Origin: Eubacterium nodatum ATCC 33099
Lineage (GTDB): Bacteria > Bacillota > Clostridia > Peptostreptococcales > Anaerovoracaceae
Reading direction: 5' to 3'
Assembly: GCA_000510425.1 (NCBI GenBank)
Contig: AZKM01000019.1
Coordinates: 1 to 64,000 of the forward strand
Length of the DNA: 64,000 nt
The first letter of the stretch is position 1. Each line of letters opens with the position of its first letter. Shown piece after piece: positions 26,806 to 34,810 of the stretch. The notes beneath the pieces are model-generated. The model saw only the letters and a program-made list of their open reading frames with translations. It was not told the origin of the DNA and did no database searches. The translations under genes and the position numbers were made by a program.

Positions 26806-27759
26806 TCAAAGTGATAAGCCAAATTGTTCGGTATCTATCCATTCCATTGAAAGAATAGACCAGAAATCTTCTGCAAGTCCATCGAGTACATAGTCATAAG
26901 GAAGCCAGCCATAGCCATCTTGCCCCCAATTTCTACCCCATGAGTTTCGTATCATCAGGGCTCCTTTTGTTTTCTCATTATTCTTCGTGTTAATAATAAT
27001 CTTGTTGTCATCATATCCCACCGCCATCACAGCGTGACCCCATTCTGCCTGTTCATTTTTACAAGGATATGGAATTGAGCCCGGATAATCCGAATTCTCA
27101 AAAGACGGAAAGCCGAAGAAGCCGAATACCGACGGAATCCCTGCGGCTAAATATGTTTTTACATTTCTCAGAACATCTTTTTTCGATGTTTTTTTACCCA
27201 GTGGATCATGACAGAAGTAGTTAATGGCAGAGTAGTGAGTCGCCAGAGAGTAAAGGAAAGCATCAGGTTCGCTGTCCCAATCGGGATTCACGGTTTCTCC
27301 GTCAAGTGTATACGGAAAATATTTTTCATCAGGAACCCCAAACAAGACCAGAGCACCCATCGCAGAACGGAGCCAGGCTCCTGAATCTCCGGTGGAGAAC
27401 ATAAGCTTTCTCGTTGCTTTATATACGAACAATCTGGAACCTTCGATATGGGTTCCGTATGCTCTTTTTTGAAAATATTCCACCATGCCTACAACGGCAT
27501 TTGCCGTACAAGAACCCAGACTAAGCTGATCCTCCACCGGCGAACACCATTCCCTAAGATCAACACACTCGGGGAGATTGTTTTCAGTTTTTGTTTTATT
27601 TGATTCATCAATACCAAGTTTCATAGAAAGCTTAGAGATGACAGGATGGTCATTCGAGTAATCTCTCATATCCGGAAGAGGTGGCAGCCAACCTGTGGTA
27701 AGTGGTTCGCCGGTCTTGTCACCCTTCATAAATCTTCTTTGTCTGTAAAATACTTTCAT
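26806..27759 (-). CDS. C1-family (papain-like) cysteine peptidase
   Basis: A 317-residue cysteine peptidase. Catalytic Cys84 lies in QLSLGSCTANAV, His242 in EWGHAVMAVGYD and Asn272 in RNSWGRNWG, with the oxyanion Gln in EDQ just before. I use ATG 27759 with GGGGG nine bases upstream; a longer ORF reaches into the preceding gene. There is no signal peptide (MKVFYRQRRFMKGDK), and the first 60 residues may be a short propeptide (PPLPDMRDYS). It follows the protease-nuclease gene by 19 bases and shares its terminator, so the two form one unit. Its substrate is unknown; the partner protein is an obvious candidate. The alternative is a housekeeping bacterial C1 protease. Confidence 0.88.
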   Translation of the reverse strand: MKVFYRQRRFMKGDKTGEPLTTGWLPPLPDMRDYSNDHPVISKLSMKLGIDESNKTKTENNLPECVDLREWCSPVEDQLSLGSCTANAVVGMVEYFQKRAYGTHIEGSRLFVYKATRKLMFSTGDSGAWLRSAMGALVLFGVPDEKYFPYTLDGETVNPDWDSEPDAFLYSLATHYSAINYFCHDPLGKKTSKKDVLRNVKTYLAAGIPSVFGFFGFPSFENSDYPGSIPYPCKNEQAEWGHAVMAVGYDDNKIIINTKNNEKTKGALMIRNSWGRNWGQDGYGWLPYDYVLDGLAEDFWSILSMEWIDTEQFGLSL

Positions 27760-27778
27760 AAATATAACTACCCCCTTC

Positions 27779-29551
27779 TTACAGTTTGATATGCTCCGGA
27801 GCTTCAACAACCATACCTGCCGATTCAATGTTTGCAATCGGATCACATTGCGACAGTTTGCCAAAGTCTAAACCTGTAATTTCCTCTATGTGAGCCACAG
27901 GAACCTGATAAGTTTTGTACTCTCCATAGGCAAACTCAAGGTCTTCAATCATGTTTTTCTGAGTTTGAAGGTATGCGGTAGCAGACATCTCACCGTCATC
28001 CCTGATTATAACTGCAACTTTCCAAAATTCTGCAGGTATCTTGAATTTCCCTCGGTAAATCATATCATCACTTCTAAATACCGGACCGGTGAAAACGGAT
28101 ACCTTCAGGTTATGATTCTGTGCATTTTGTAAAATATAATTTTCTAAATCCAACCAAATCTTTTGATTTAAGTTCTTATGCTGAGGTGAGCTGTTTGTAA
28201 AATGAAAAGTATCGCTATTTGCCTGGACAGCCTTGTCTCCCCATACCGGATCTAATCTTCTTACTAAATGTCCTCTATCCAAATCATTTTTGGCATACAG
28301 GTCATCTCCATACTGGGCATCTTTAGGAATCCTCGGATCGAAATTCCAACTGTCTCCGCTCCTCTTGATATTTTTAGCCTGATTCCCGTCTATATTTACA
28401 GCAGTGAAATATGCAAGGCAACGAGAACGACACATTACAATTGAAAAGTGTGTATAATCCAAAACATAGCTTCCATTGTCCATGCAAGAGACATCCTTCT
28501 TCATCTCATCAGAGAGCTGCGGAAGGTCAACCCTGTGCTCCAAGCCGAGAAAGGCACTGTCATATCCCTCATCTCCTTGCGAAGGAGCAGGTGGTACAGG
28601 CTCCGGCTCGCTGCAAATATCCAAGTTTGGGAAAATCCCCTTGATGAATATCTTTTCTCCTTCGGTGAAAGAGTTGTATTTCTTTGCAAAATAATTTGAA
28701 ATGGAACTGATGCGGATTCCTTCATTTGCAATCCATGTATTCTTTTTATCCGGATCAGGTACTCCCGAGTGATGAAGTGCTACAACAATCCACTGATCAT
28801 TGAATACCGGAGAACCTGAAGATCCGGGCTCAGTATCGGTTAAATAGTGAACGAAGTCATCGAAAATCGAGCTGACCCTGTTTTCCCTGATAGTGACTGC
28901 CTTCGGTCCCCCCTTTGGATGCTGGATGATGGAAACATACTCTCCCTCAAGAATTTTTCCTTCTCCGGGAATGAGATTGAGATGACCGAAATCTTTAGGA
29001 TGTTTCTCGCTTGAAGGATTATCTTTCAGTGCAACCAGCGTAAAATCAAGTTCCTCATCTGTAATGAAAAATTGTTCAGGATCCAGACGAAAAGTGCATG
29101 TAGGGCAAGGCATAAAGTTTACATCATCTTGATAATTAAACTCTACAAGGGAATTTAGGGCAGTTCGCATGCTGTCGATAACATGATTGTTCGTCATCAG
29201 TACATTTTCTGAAACTAAAAATCCGGTTCCCGAACCAATAAAACTCCCCTTGTCATCACGAATCTGAATGCGACAAATGGAATTTCCGGAATTGGTTCCC
29301 ATCTGCAAGTAGGAAATCGGGAAGAGATCACTTTTCCCCAGAATTCGCTCCATAGCAATCGAATCATAGTCATTCAGCAATTTTCCTCTTGATTTCAAAG
29401 TATTATCTTTAATACTCACCTTTTCAAGAGTAGAGTCACTTCCTGAATCATTTTCAATAAAACGCTTCAAAGCCTGCTCCTTAATTTGATCCTTTTTTGC
29501 TGCAAAGCTTTCTTTCGAAATTTCCTTTTGCTCAATAATACCGCGTAACAT
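27779..29551 (-). CDS. Trypsin/V8-like serine protease fused to an EndA/NucA-type DNA/RNA nuclease
   Basis: A 590-residue fusion. Residues about 85-320 form a trypsin-like/V8-type protease: His123 in TNNHVID, Asp169 in ELDFTLVAL, Ser245 in EPGSSGSPVF. A Pro/Glu-rich linker (EPEPVPPAPS) leads to a DNA/RNA non-specific endonuclease domain (about 350-580) with catalytic His428 in DLDRGHLVRR and the metal-site stretch NSSPQHKNLNQKIW. I choose ATG 29551 after GGAAAGGAG. No signal peptide or membrane segment is present, so it appears cytoplasmic, unusual for both domain types. All catalytic residues are present. It is followed by the C1 peptidase gene. A protease-activated nuclease in a defence system is an inference. 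Confidence 0.9.
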   Translation of the reverse strand: MLRGIIEQKEISKESFAAKKDQIKEQALKRFIENDSGSDSTLEKVSIKDNTLKSRGKLLNDYDSIAMERILGKSDLFPISYLQMGTNSGNSICRIQIRDDKGSFIGSGTGFLVSENVLMTNNHVIDSMRTALNSLVEFNYQDDVNFMPCPTCTFRLDPEQFFITDEELDFTLVALKDNPSSEKHPKDFGHLNLIPGEGKILEGEYVSIIQHPKGGPKAVTIRENRVSSIFDDFVHYLTDTEPGSSGSPVFNDQWIVVALHHSGVPDPDKKNTWIANEGIRISSISNYFAKKYNSFTEGEKIFIKGIFPNLDICSEPEPVPPAPSQGDEGYDSAFLGLEHRVDLPQLSDEMKKDVSCMDNGSYVLDYTHFSIVMCRSRCLAYFTAVNIDGNQAKNIKRSGDSWNFDPRIPKDAQYGDDLYAKNDLDRGHLVRRLDPVWGDKAVQANSDTFHFTNSSPQHKNLNQKIWLDLENYILQNAQNHNLKVSVFTGPVFRSDDMIYRGKFKIPAEFWKVAVIIRDDGEMSATAYLQTQKNMIEDLEFAYGEYKTYQVPVAHIEEITGLDFGKLSQCDPIANIESAGMVVEAPEHIKL

Positions 29552-29860
29552 AAAACCACTCCTTTCCTTTAGAAACATTATTAAAAGGTGAAGCAAACCC
29601 TTAATAATTGAAATAACAGTCCTTTATAATTTCACGGTTTGAACAACTCACATTGCCACATCACATAAACATTATAAGCGCTATAAAGTTCACAGCTCCT
29701 ATAGATAATATATCTGCCTTAAACTCTATGATAGTAAAATCTAAATCTTTAGCAAAACCATATTTTACTTTATATTACGATAATACTACATAATTTGCTT
29801 TATTGCAATAAATTTCATAATTTTCGGATAAGGTAACTTTGTGAATCAAATTTTGTAACT
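29552..29860. other. Intergenic region, no gene seen
   Basis: About 300 AT-rich bases between the protease-nuclease gene and the alcohol dehydrogenase gene. It holds the ribosome site of the former and presumably its promoter. I see no ORF with a ribosome site, no RNA gene and no strong terminator. Confidence 0.4.
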
Positions 29861-31027
29861 TCATAAACTCTCTCTTAAAATGCCGACCACTTCATCTCGT
29901 GTTAATTTCTTATATCCACCCTTAAGAATAATTGTTCCGTCTGCAATCTCCTCAATCATCTCATCCGTCACTCCAAGCTCGGAAAGATTCATTGCAACTC
30001 CCAGTTTTTTCATCCATTCTTCCATTTCATATAATCCTTCTTTGGCAATCTCTTCATCATTTTTTCCTTCAGCATCAACTTTCCATATTTCTTTTGCGAA
30101 TCTAACAAATTTTTTTAATCCATAAGGCATGATATAGTGATAATATGGAATGGATACTGCCGCTAAGGTCATTCCATGTGTGGCGTCTGTATACGCACCT
30201 ACCGATTGTCCGAGCATATGAACCATCCAATCGGTAGTTTTCCCCCTTGAAATCAGTGTGTTTAATGCCCACGTGGCAGTCCACATAATATTAGAACGTG
30301 CTTCATAATCATTAGGATTATCAATAGCAATAAGCGATGAACTGATTACTGATTTCATTAACGCCTCTGCCAAGTAGTCACTTGTATTGTCATCTTCTCC
30401 TGAAAAATACTGCTCACAGATATGGCTGAATATATCATATATTCCGGATACCATCTGTTCCTTCGGCAAAGTCATGGTAAATTCGGGATTTAATATAGAA
30501 AATTTCGGCATGACTTCTTCACCGAACACATGACCGATCTTAAGCTTCGCTTCACTGTTTGTGATAACCGCTCCACCATTCATTTCCGAGCCGGTTCCCG
30601 CCATTGTGAGAATACATCCTACCGGAACAATCTTACAGGTCGGTTCTTCAAAGCGACGATAGTATTTATCCCAAGGATCTTCATCACAATGAACAGAAAC
30701 TGATACTGCCTTTGCATAATCGCATACAGAACCTCCACCTACTGCAAGAAGAAAATCAACATTGTTTTCTCCAGCAATTTTAATACCCTCATATAGTTTT
30801 TCCACTGTAGGATTTGGCATAACTCCCCCATCTTCCACAATTTTTTTGCCATTTTCTCTAAGAATTTCTACAATGGAATCATAAATACCATTTTTCTTAA
30901 TTGAGCCACCACCGTAAATAAGCTGAACCGTTTTTCCATATTTTTTAAGTTCTTTGCTTAAATATTTAAGAGAGTCATCTCCAAAATACAGCTTCGTTGC
31001 ATTCTTATAACTAAAATTTCCTAACAT
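29861..31027 (-). CDS. Iron-containing alcohol dehydrogenase (butanol dehydrogenase type)
   Basis: A 388-residue group III alcohol dehydrogenase of the BdhA/YqhD type, reducing aldehydes with NAD(P)H. The nucleotide-binding GGGSVCDYAKAV stretch is present, as are the metal ligands: Asp and His in IYDIFSHICEQY, a His in WMVHMLGQ and a His in YTDATHGM. ATG 31027 follows AGGAGG. Full length for the family. Its neighbours are unrelated, so it is probably a chromosomal fermentation or detoxification gene. Confidence 0.94.
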   Translation of the reverse strand: MLGNFSYKNATKLYFGDDSLKYLSKELKKYGKTVQLIYGGGSIKKNGIYDSIVEILRENGKKIVEDGGVMPNPTVEKLYEGIKIAGENNVDFLLAVGGGSVCDYAKAVSVSVHCDEDPWDKYYRRFEEPTCKIVPVGCILTMAGTGSEMNGGAVITNSEAKLKIGHVFGEEVMPKFSILNPEFTMTLPKEQMVSGIYDIFSHICEQYFSGEDDNTSDYLAEALMKSVISSSLIAIDNPNDYEARSNIMWTATWALNTLISRGKTTDWMVHMLGQSVGAYTDATHGMTLAAVSIPYYHYIMPYGLKKFVRFAKEIWKVDAEGKNDEEIAKEGLYEMEEWMKKLGVAMNLSELGVTDEMIEEIADGTIILKGGYKKLTRDEVVGILRESL

Positions 31028-31038
31028 TTTAATTCCTC

Positions 31039-31167
31039 CTATGACTTTAAAGGTTTTCGTTCTTTATCAATATTATAAATCATATCACCTGTATTACAAA
31101 AATACATAATACCGGACACCGGTTCTTTTTCCATTTCCCCAAATCCACCCGGTATAAATAGTACCAT
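31039..31167 (-). CDS. Possible small ORF upstream of the alcohol dehydrogenase
   Basis: A 42-residue ORF from ATG 31167 to TAG 31039, whose stop abuts the AGGAGG of the dehydrogenase gene. It reads MVLFIPGGFGEMEKEPVSGI and ends NIDKERKPLKS, with one Cys (YFCNTG). There is an AGGG seven bases before the start. No family recognised; it could be a leader peptide or the end of a lost gene. Confidence 0.3.
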   Translation of the reverse strand: MVLFIPGGFGEMEKEPVSGIMYFCNTGDMIYNIDKERKPLKS

Positions 31168-31230
31168 AGGGCATCCCTACCTTCCATAGGTATGCTATCC
31201 CAAAGGTTCATTACCATTGCCTCTCATATA

Positions 31231-31262
31231 GAAAAAGTAGCCTCTCGACTACTTTTTCTTTT
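31231..31262 (-). terminator. Bidirectional-looking terminator after the DsrE gene
   Basis: GAAAAAGTAG (31231-31240) pairs perfectly with CTACTTTTTC (31249-31258) around an 8-base loop, with T-rich sequence on one flank. It lies about 60 bases beyond the stop of the DsrE-like gene and probably ends that operon. Confidence 0.7.
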
Positions 31263-31318
31263 ATATAAATGATTCTATCTCTCAATAGCTTTAAAATTAT
31301 AAACTGTCTTTGCTTACC

Positions 31319-31690
31319 TTAGTTTAATTGTAAACTCTTTTCGGCAGCCATTATACCATCAACCACAAAGTCAGCTGTTACAACTTCAGCCCCGGCTATA
31401 AGGTTCTTCTCGTCAACGCCGTTATGCTTCATGCAGGACGAGCAAACAGCAATTCTTCCGCCGGCTGCTAAATATTCAGATAAAAGTTCTTTTATAGGCT
31501 TAAACGGTTCTCCAATATCAATTTTATCTGCATATCCTTTTTCAGCAAGGGAAACCGCATTAGATAAAAGCAGAATGACTGTATCATGACCTTTCTCAGC
31601 GGCATTCACCCCCATGGTAAAAGCAATAGTAACATTATTCGCATCATTTTCATGAGCCGTAAGAGTTATTAAAAGATCAATTTTTTTCAT
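31319..31690 (-). CDS. DsrE/DsrF-like sulfur relay family protein
   Basis: A 123-residue alpha/beta protein of the DsrE superfamily: KKIDLLITLTAHENDANNVTIAF at the N-terminus, DTVILLLSNAVSLAEKG, and a conserved Cys pair in RIAVCSSCMKHNG, the position of the sulfur-carrying Cys in DsrE/TusD proteins. I use ATG 31690, seven bases after GGAGG. It may carry persulfide or act in redox sensing; the substrate is unknown. It is the last gene of a group with a flavin protein and a methyltransferase. Confidence 0.85.
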   Translation of the reverse strand: MKKIDLLITLTAHENDANNVTIAFTMGVNAAEKGHDTVILLLSNAVSLAEKGYADKIDIGEPFKPIKELLSEYLAAGGRIAVCSSCMKHNGVDEKNLIAGAEVVTADFVVDGIMAAEKSLQLN

Positions 31691-31811
31691 ATTTACCTCC
31701 AATCCTAACTATATGTATTTCATATTTACCTTTCGGTATTGCGGTGTTTATACCCTATTTTAGGAGGTTAAAACTCGTTTAGGGGTAATGAAGTGTGTTG
31801 CTGTTCTATAT

Positions 31812-32288
31812 TTATATTTCCTGTATTTCTTTGCCGCTGATATATTCTATCTCTATTTGAAACATCTGTGTAGCTCTACCGTCAGCTTTAATTTCATCAT
31901 CAACCATATTTTCACTTGGATAATACTTCATAGCAAATTGTTTTAGCAGCTCCATGGCAGTTTCATCATCTTTAACTAAATGGCATCTTCCAAATATAAT
32001 TACACTTTGCAGATACGGTGCCCAAGTCTTTTCCCTGATAGTCTCATTTCCGTAAACAGTAAAACAAATCTTGTCACATGCTTTCAACGAATCCACTTTA
32101 TGACCTGCTTTAGCTCCATGAAAAATAATTTTATTTGTATTCTCATCATAAAAATAATTAATCGGCATTGCATAAGGGTAACCACTGTCACCATTAACTG
32201 CCAGCACTCCTCGTCGTGAACAATGAAGGAGTTCTCTTATCTCATCTTTGCCGATTTCATTTTTCTTTTTTCGAATTGTTCTAAACAT
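31812..32288 (-). CDS. Pyridoxamine 5'-phosphate oxidase-like flavin protein (NimA-like)
   Basis: A 158-residue split-barrel FMN-binding protein: RRGVLAVNGDSGYPYAMPINYFYD, then IIFHGAKAGHKVDSLKACDKICFTVYG and SVIIFGRCHLV. This pattern is that of the NimA/PNPOx-like family, which includes nitroimidazole reductases. It could reduce nitro compounds or heme-like substrates; resistance cannot be concluded from sequence alone. It lies 24 bases after the methyltransferase gene. Confidence 0.87.
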   Translation of the reverse strand: MFRTIRKKKNEIGKDEIRELLHCSRRGVLAVNGDSGYPYAMPINYFYDENTNKIIFHGAKAGHKVDSLKACDKICFTVYGNETIREKTWAPYLQSVIIFGRCHLVKDDETAMELLKQFAMKYYPSENMVDDEIKADGRATQMFQIEIEYISGKEIQEI

Positions 32289-32312
32289 TAATTCACCTCC
32301 GGAAACTATAAT

Positions 32313-32912
32313 CTACTTCTTTATTATGGCTATTGCACAAGGGATTTTCCCTTCCACTAATATGAATTCAACATCTCTACATTCCGTTCTACTATAAAAC
32401 TCTTTATAGGATTTAAAATCAAACTTCTCTTTAAATTTAACTCCAATTTTCTCTAATACGGCAATTAGCATTAGTGATTTTCTTTTATTTTCGCTGCTTA
32501 CATATGTTGGAATTATTACTTTACCGTCTTTTTTGCATACTCTCAGCAATTCATCCAACGCTTTATATGGTTCATCTAACAGATGGATTACATTTCCTGC
32601 AACTACCTTGTCAAAGGTTTCATCATCATATTCAAGATTCATTATATCGGCTTTTTGAAACGCTATATTTTCTAGATGTTCACAGTTCTTTTTTGCTTTT
32701 TTTAACATCCCGGTGGAAAAATCCGTTGCAATAAGTTCGTTACATATAGCTGCAATCCCTTTGCTAATCAATCCCGTACCGCATCCACACTCTAAAACTA
32801 TATCCTCAGGTTCAATTAGCTTTGAAACTTCAAATACAAGTTGTTTGTTCACTTTTCCATTATATACGTTTGCAAAAATATCATAAAAATTTGCCACTTT
32901 ATCCCAAAACAT
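32313..32912 (-). CDS. Class I SAM-dependent methyltransferase
   Basis: A 199-residue UbiE/MenG-like methyltransferase: motif I VLECGCGTGLISKGIA, motif II near LIATDFSTGMLKKAKK, post-motif VVAGNVIHLLDEPYKALDEL. Start chosen at ATG 32912 with GGAGAAGG at good spacing, rather than the GTG two codons earlier that overlaps the ribosome site. Its substrate is unknown; such genes often act on small molecules, quinones or metalloids. It heads the group with the flavin protein and DsrE genes. Confidence 0.85.
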   Translation of the reverse strand: MFWDKVANFYDIFANVYNGKVNKQLVFEVSKLIEPEDIVLECGCGTGLISKGIAAICNELIATDFSTGMLKKAKKNCEHLENIAFQKADIMNLEYDDETFDKVVAGNVIHLLDEPYKALDELLRVCKKDGKVIIPTYVSSENKRKSLMLIAVLEKIGVKFKEKFDFKSYKEFYSRTECRDVEFILVEGKIPCAIAIIKK

Positions 32913-32968
32913 AGTCACCCTTCTCCAAATTATCTTCTCTATATACTAACATCAAATTCACTTCAAAG

Positions 32969-33463
32969 CTATATTCCTCTAGCGATAATTACTTTTAACA
33001 CACTTTTGCTTGAAGTTTCTTGTTTTATCTGTATTAATTTGTTTTTCCCCAATCTTTTATCTGCAGCCTTTAGAATATCTGTTAGTCTCCATTTATCCCC
33101 TTCAAAAGTTTTACCAAACAGTTCATTAACCGGGGTATCAATATACTCTCGAATCACACAAGAAATATCTTGAACCTCTGTATAATATGGATACAAATCC
33201 TCCACAGGCAAATCCCTGTTCAACAACCACCTCGAAGTACCCGTCGGATGTAGTTCTCGACTACCTTCCCTTGGTATTAAATTACTCAAAAAGTCTTTTG
33301 GATAGTCAAATATTATTTCTTTGTTCAAAACAATCCAGTATCTAGGGAGTGAAGTAGTTCCACGCTGACTCTTCATTCGATATGCATTACAATGTATCTG
33401 AAAATCAAGATTTGGATCTACCAACAAGTATAATTGTTTTTGAAGTTTACTCCATGGTTTCAT
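32969..33463 (-). CDS. SF0329-family-like protein of unknown function
   Basis: A 164-residue soluble protein: MKPWSKLQKQLYLLVDPNLD, then RYWIVLNKEIIFDYPKDF and a C-terminal part rich in Lys (RLGKNKLIQIKQET). The pattern WSKLKKQ ... YWIVLNxxIIWDYPKDF resembles the poorly described SF0329 family. ATG 33463 follows GGAGG. No catalytic motif is seen. It stands alone between the methyltransferase group and dinD. Confidence 0.65.
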   Translation of the reverse strand: MKPWSKLQKQLYLLVDPNLDFQIHCNAYRMKSQRGTTSLPRYWIVLNKEIIFDYPKDFLSNLIPREGSRELHPTGTSRWLLNRDLPVEDLYPYYTEVQDISCVIREYIDTPVNELFGKTFEGDKWRLTDILKAADKRLGKNKLIQIKQETSSKSVLKVIIARGI

Positions 33464-33558
33464 TTTTTATCCTCCTATGCTATTTTTTATAATACCACAG
33501 GATGCTAATTTATTCTTTAATTTACAGACTTTTTCTTCCCTCTCTTTTAAATAAACAC

Positions 33559-33596
33559 AAAAAGACCGTAACAACTAAGCTATGGTCTGATTTTTT
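33559..33596 (-). terminator. Terminator downstream of dinD
   Basis: AGACC (33563-33567) pairs with GGTCT (33584-33588), flanked by an A-run on one side and a six-base T-run on the other, so it can act on both strands. On the minus strand it follows dinD, on the plus strand nothing obvious. Confidence 0.55.
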
Positions 33597-33600
33597 ATCT

Positions 33601-33905
33601 TAATTTGTAAAGCCACTTGAAGCTATTATCAGATTTATTCTTTTTGAAATCTTTACCCAATTTTGTCCCAGTTGCTTATTCTAATAGGCTATAAACCTTG
33701 AAAATAAGCCATTTTCAGTAAAATATTTCCTATTCAAACTCAATAATTACCATAGCATATTTGTTTCTTTTGTATATCATCAGTATCTACTAAGTTTCTA
33801 AAATCCGGCATTTTTATGCCTATTTTTTATAGTTTTTGAGTTTTTTAGTATCAAAACAGTATCAACATTGATACTACAATAATAGTAATCTCCTATTAGC
33901 AAACA
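33601..33905. other. AT-rich region with short GTATCAA repeats
   Basis: No ORF with a ribosome site is seen. Near 33850-33885 there is a short repeat cluster (GTATCAA in direct and inverted form, the inverted pair making a small palindrome), which may be a regulatory or recombination site. Otherwise nothing recognisable. Confidence 0.35.
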
Positions 33906-34766
33906 TCACTCATCCAACATCAATTTGCCCTTTTTCGCTTTATCTTTTAGACGCTTCATCTGTTCTTTTTCTATCTGTTGAATGCTTTTCTCCGGAACAG
34001 GTAAATCTTCCGGCATAGTTCCACCAATCTTTTCTATAGCACTTCTAACTTCTTTTCCTACCGAATAGTGAACCTTTGTTGCCGCTTCTGCACCTTCAAC
34101 TTTGTCTTTTCTTAGCTTTTCTTCTGTTTGAGATATTCTAAATAGGTTAGCAATCAGTTCAGTGCTTCCCATATAATCTAAAATCTTTTGTCTTGCAGTT
34201 AAGCCTTTTCTGTCATGTATATCTTCTACATCTAATCCACCATACAATCCCATATATCCTGCATTTTGGAATATAGCAAATTCTTCATTTGTTATAACGC
34301 CTGCATCGTGTGCTGTTTCTACCAGAAGTTGATTCCATTGTTTAATATCTCCACGAACAACGAGCCTTCTTCTATCTTCATCAAGTTGATTAAAATGGTC
34401 TGCAATTTCCTGTCTATATGTTTGTATAGCAAAATAGGTTTGTCCAAGTGCAATTACCTCTTTTCTCGGGTCGCCGTTTTGCACAATCAAATAGCAAGCA
34501 TATCTCGTAAGTTCATAATCTTTTATAGACTTCCTTGTAGCTCCAGCCTCCACGATTTTGCTGACCTCAGCAAAATCGTATGTGACCTTATGTCCGCTGT
34601 TCTCACAGGCAATCATCGCTCTATCAATGACCCTTTCAAAGTTTCTCCACTGAGAATAATCAAGTACATCAGCAAGTTCTCTTGCACTCCAATATTCGCT
34701 TCCATCTTGTCTAACATACTTAATATCTTCAAATCGCCTATATTCTTTTGCTTTTAAATTTGGCAT
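33906..34766 (-). CDS. dinD: DNA damage-inducible protein D-like
   Basis: A 286-residue DinD homologue: BRO-like N-terminal domain (YWSARELADVLDYSQWRNFERVIDRAM), the stretch YELTRYACYLIVQNGDPRK, and a C-terminal part with GLYGGLDVEDIHDRKGL and LGQTYFAIQTYRQEI. E. coli DinD inhibits RecA filament activity. Here it directly follows the type I restriction operon (44 bases after hsdM), a recurrent association that suggests a role when restriction damages DNA. No LexA box was identified by eye. Confidence 0.9.
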   Translation of the reverse strand: MPNLKAKEYRRFEDIKYVRQDGSEYWSARELADVLDYSQWRNFERVIDRAMIACENSGHKVTYDFAEVSKIVEAGATRKSIKDYELTRYACYLIVQNGDPRKEVIALGQTYFAIQTYRQEIADHFNQLDEDRRRLVVRGDIKQWNQLLVETAHDAGVITNEEFAIFQNAGYMGLYGGLDVEDIHDRKGLTARQKILDYMGSTELIANLFRISQTEEKLRKDKVEGAEAATKVHYSVGKEVRSAIEKIGGTMPEDLPVPEKSIQQIEKEQMKRLKDKAKKGKLMLDE

Positions 34767-34810
34767 ATAACATACACCTCCTTATCTTTACACTTGTTAT
34801 AAACATAAAC

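Noticed and set aside
33840..33890. GTATCAA repeats as a possible second CRISPR or attachment site
   Set aside because: The units are only 7 bases, irregularly spaced, with no spacer structure and no adjacent recombinase.
34266..34757. Long plus-strand ORF opposite dinD (163 aa)
   Set aside because: Antisense shadow of dinD: no ribosome site, Cys/Phe/Ile-rich translation with no family resemblance.
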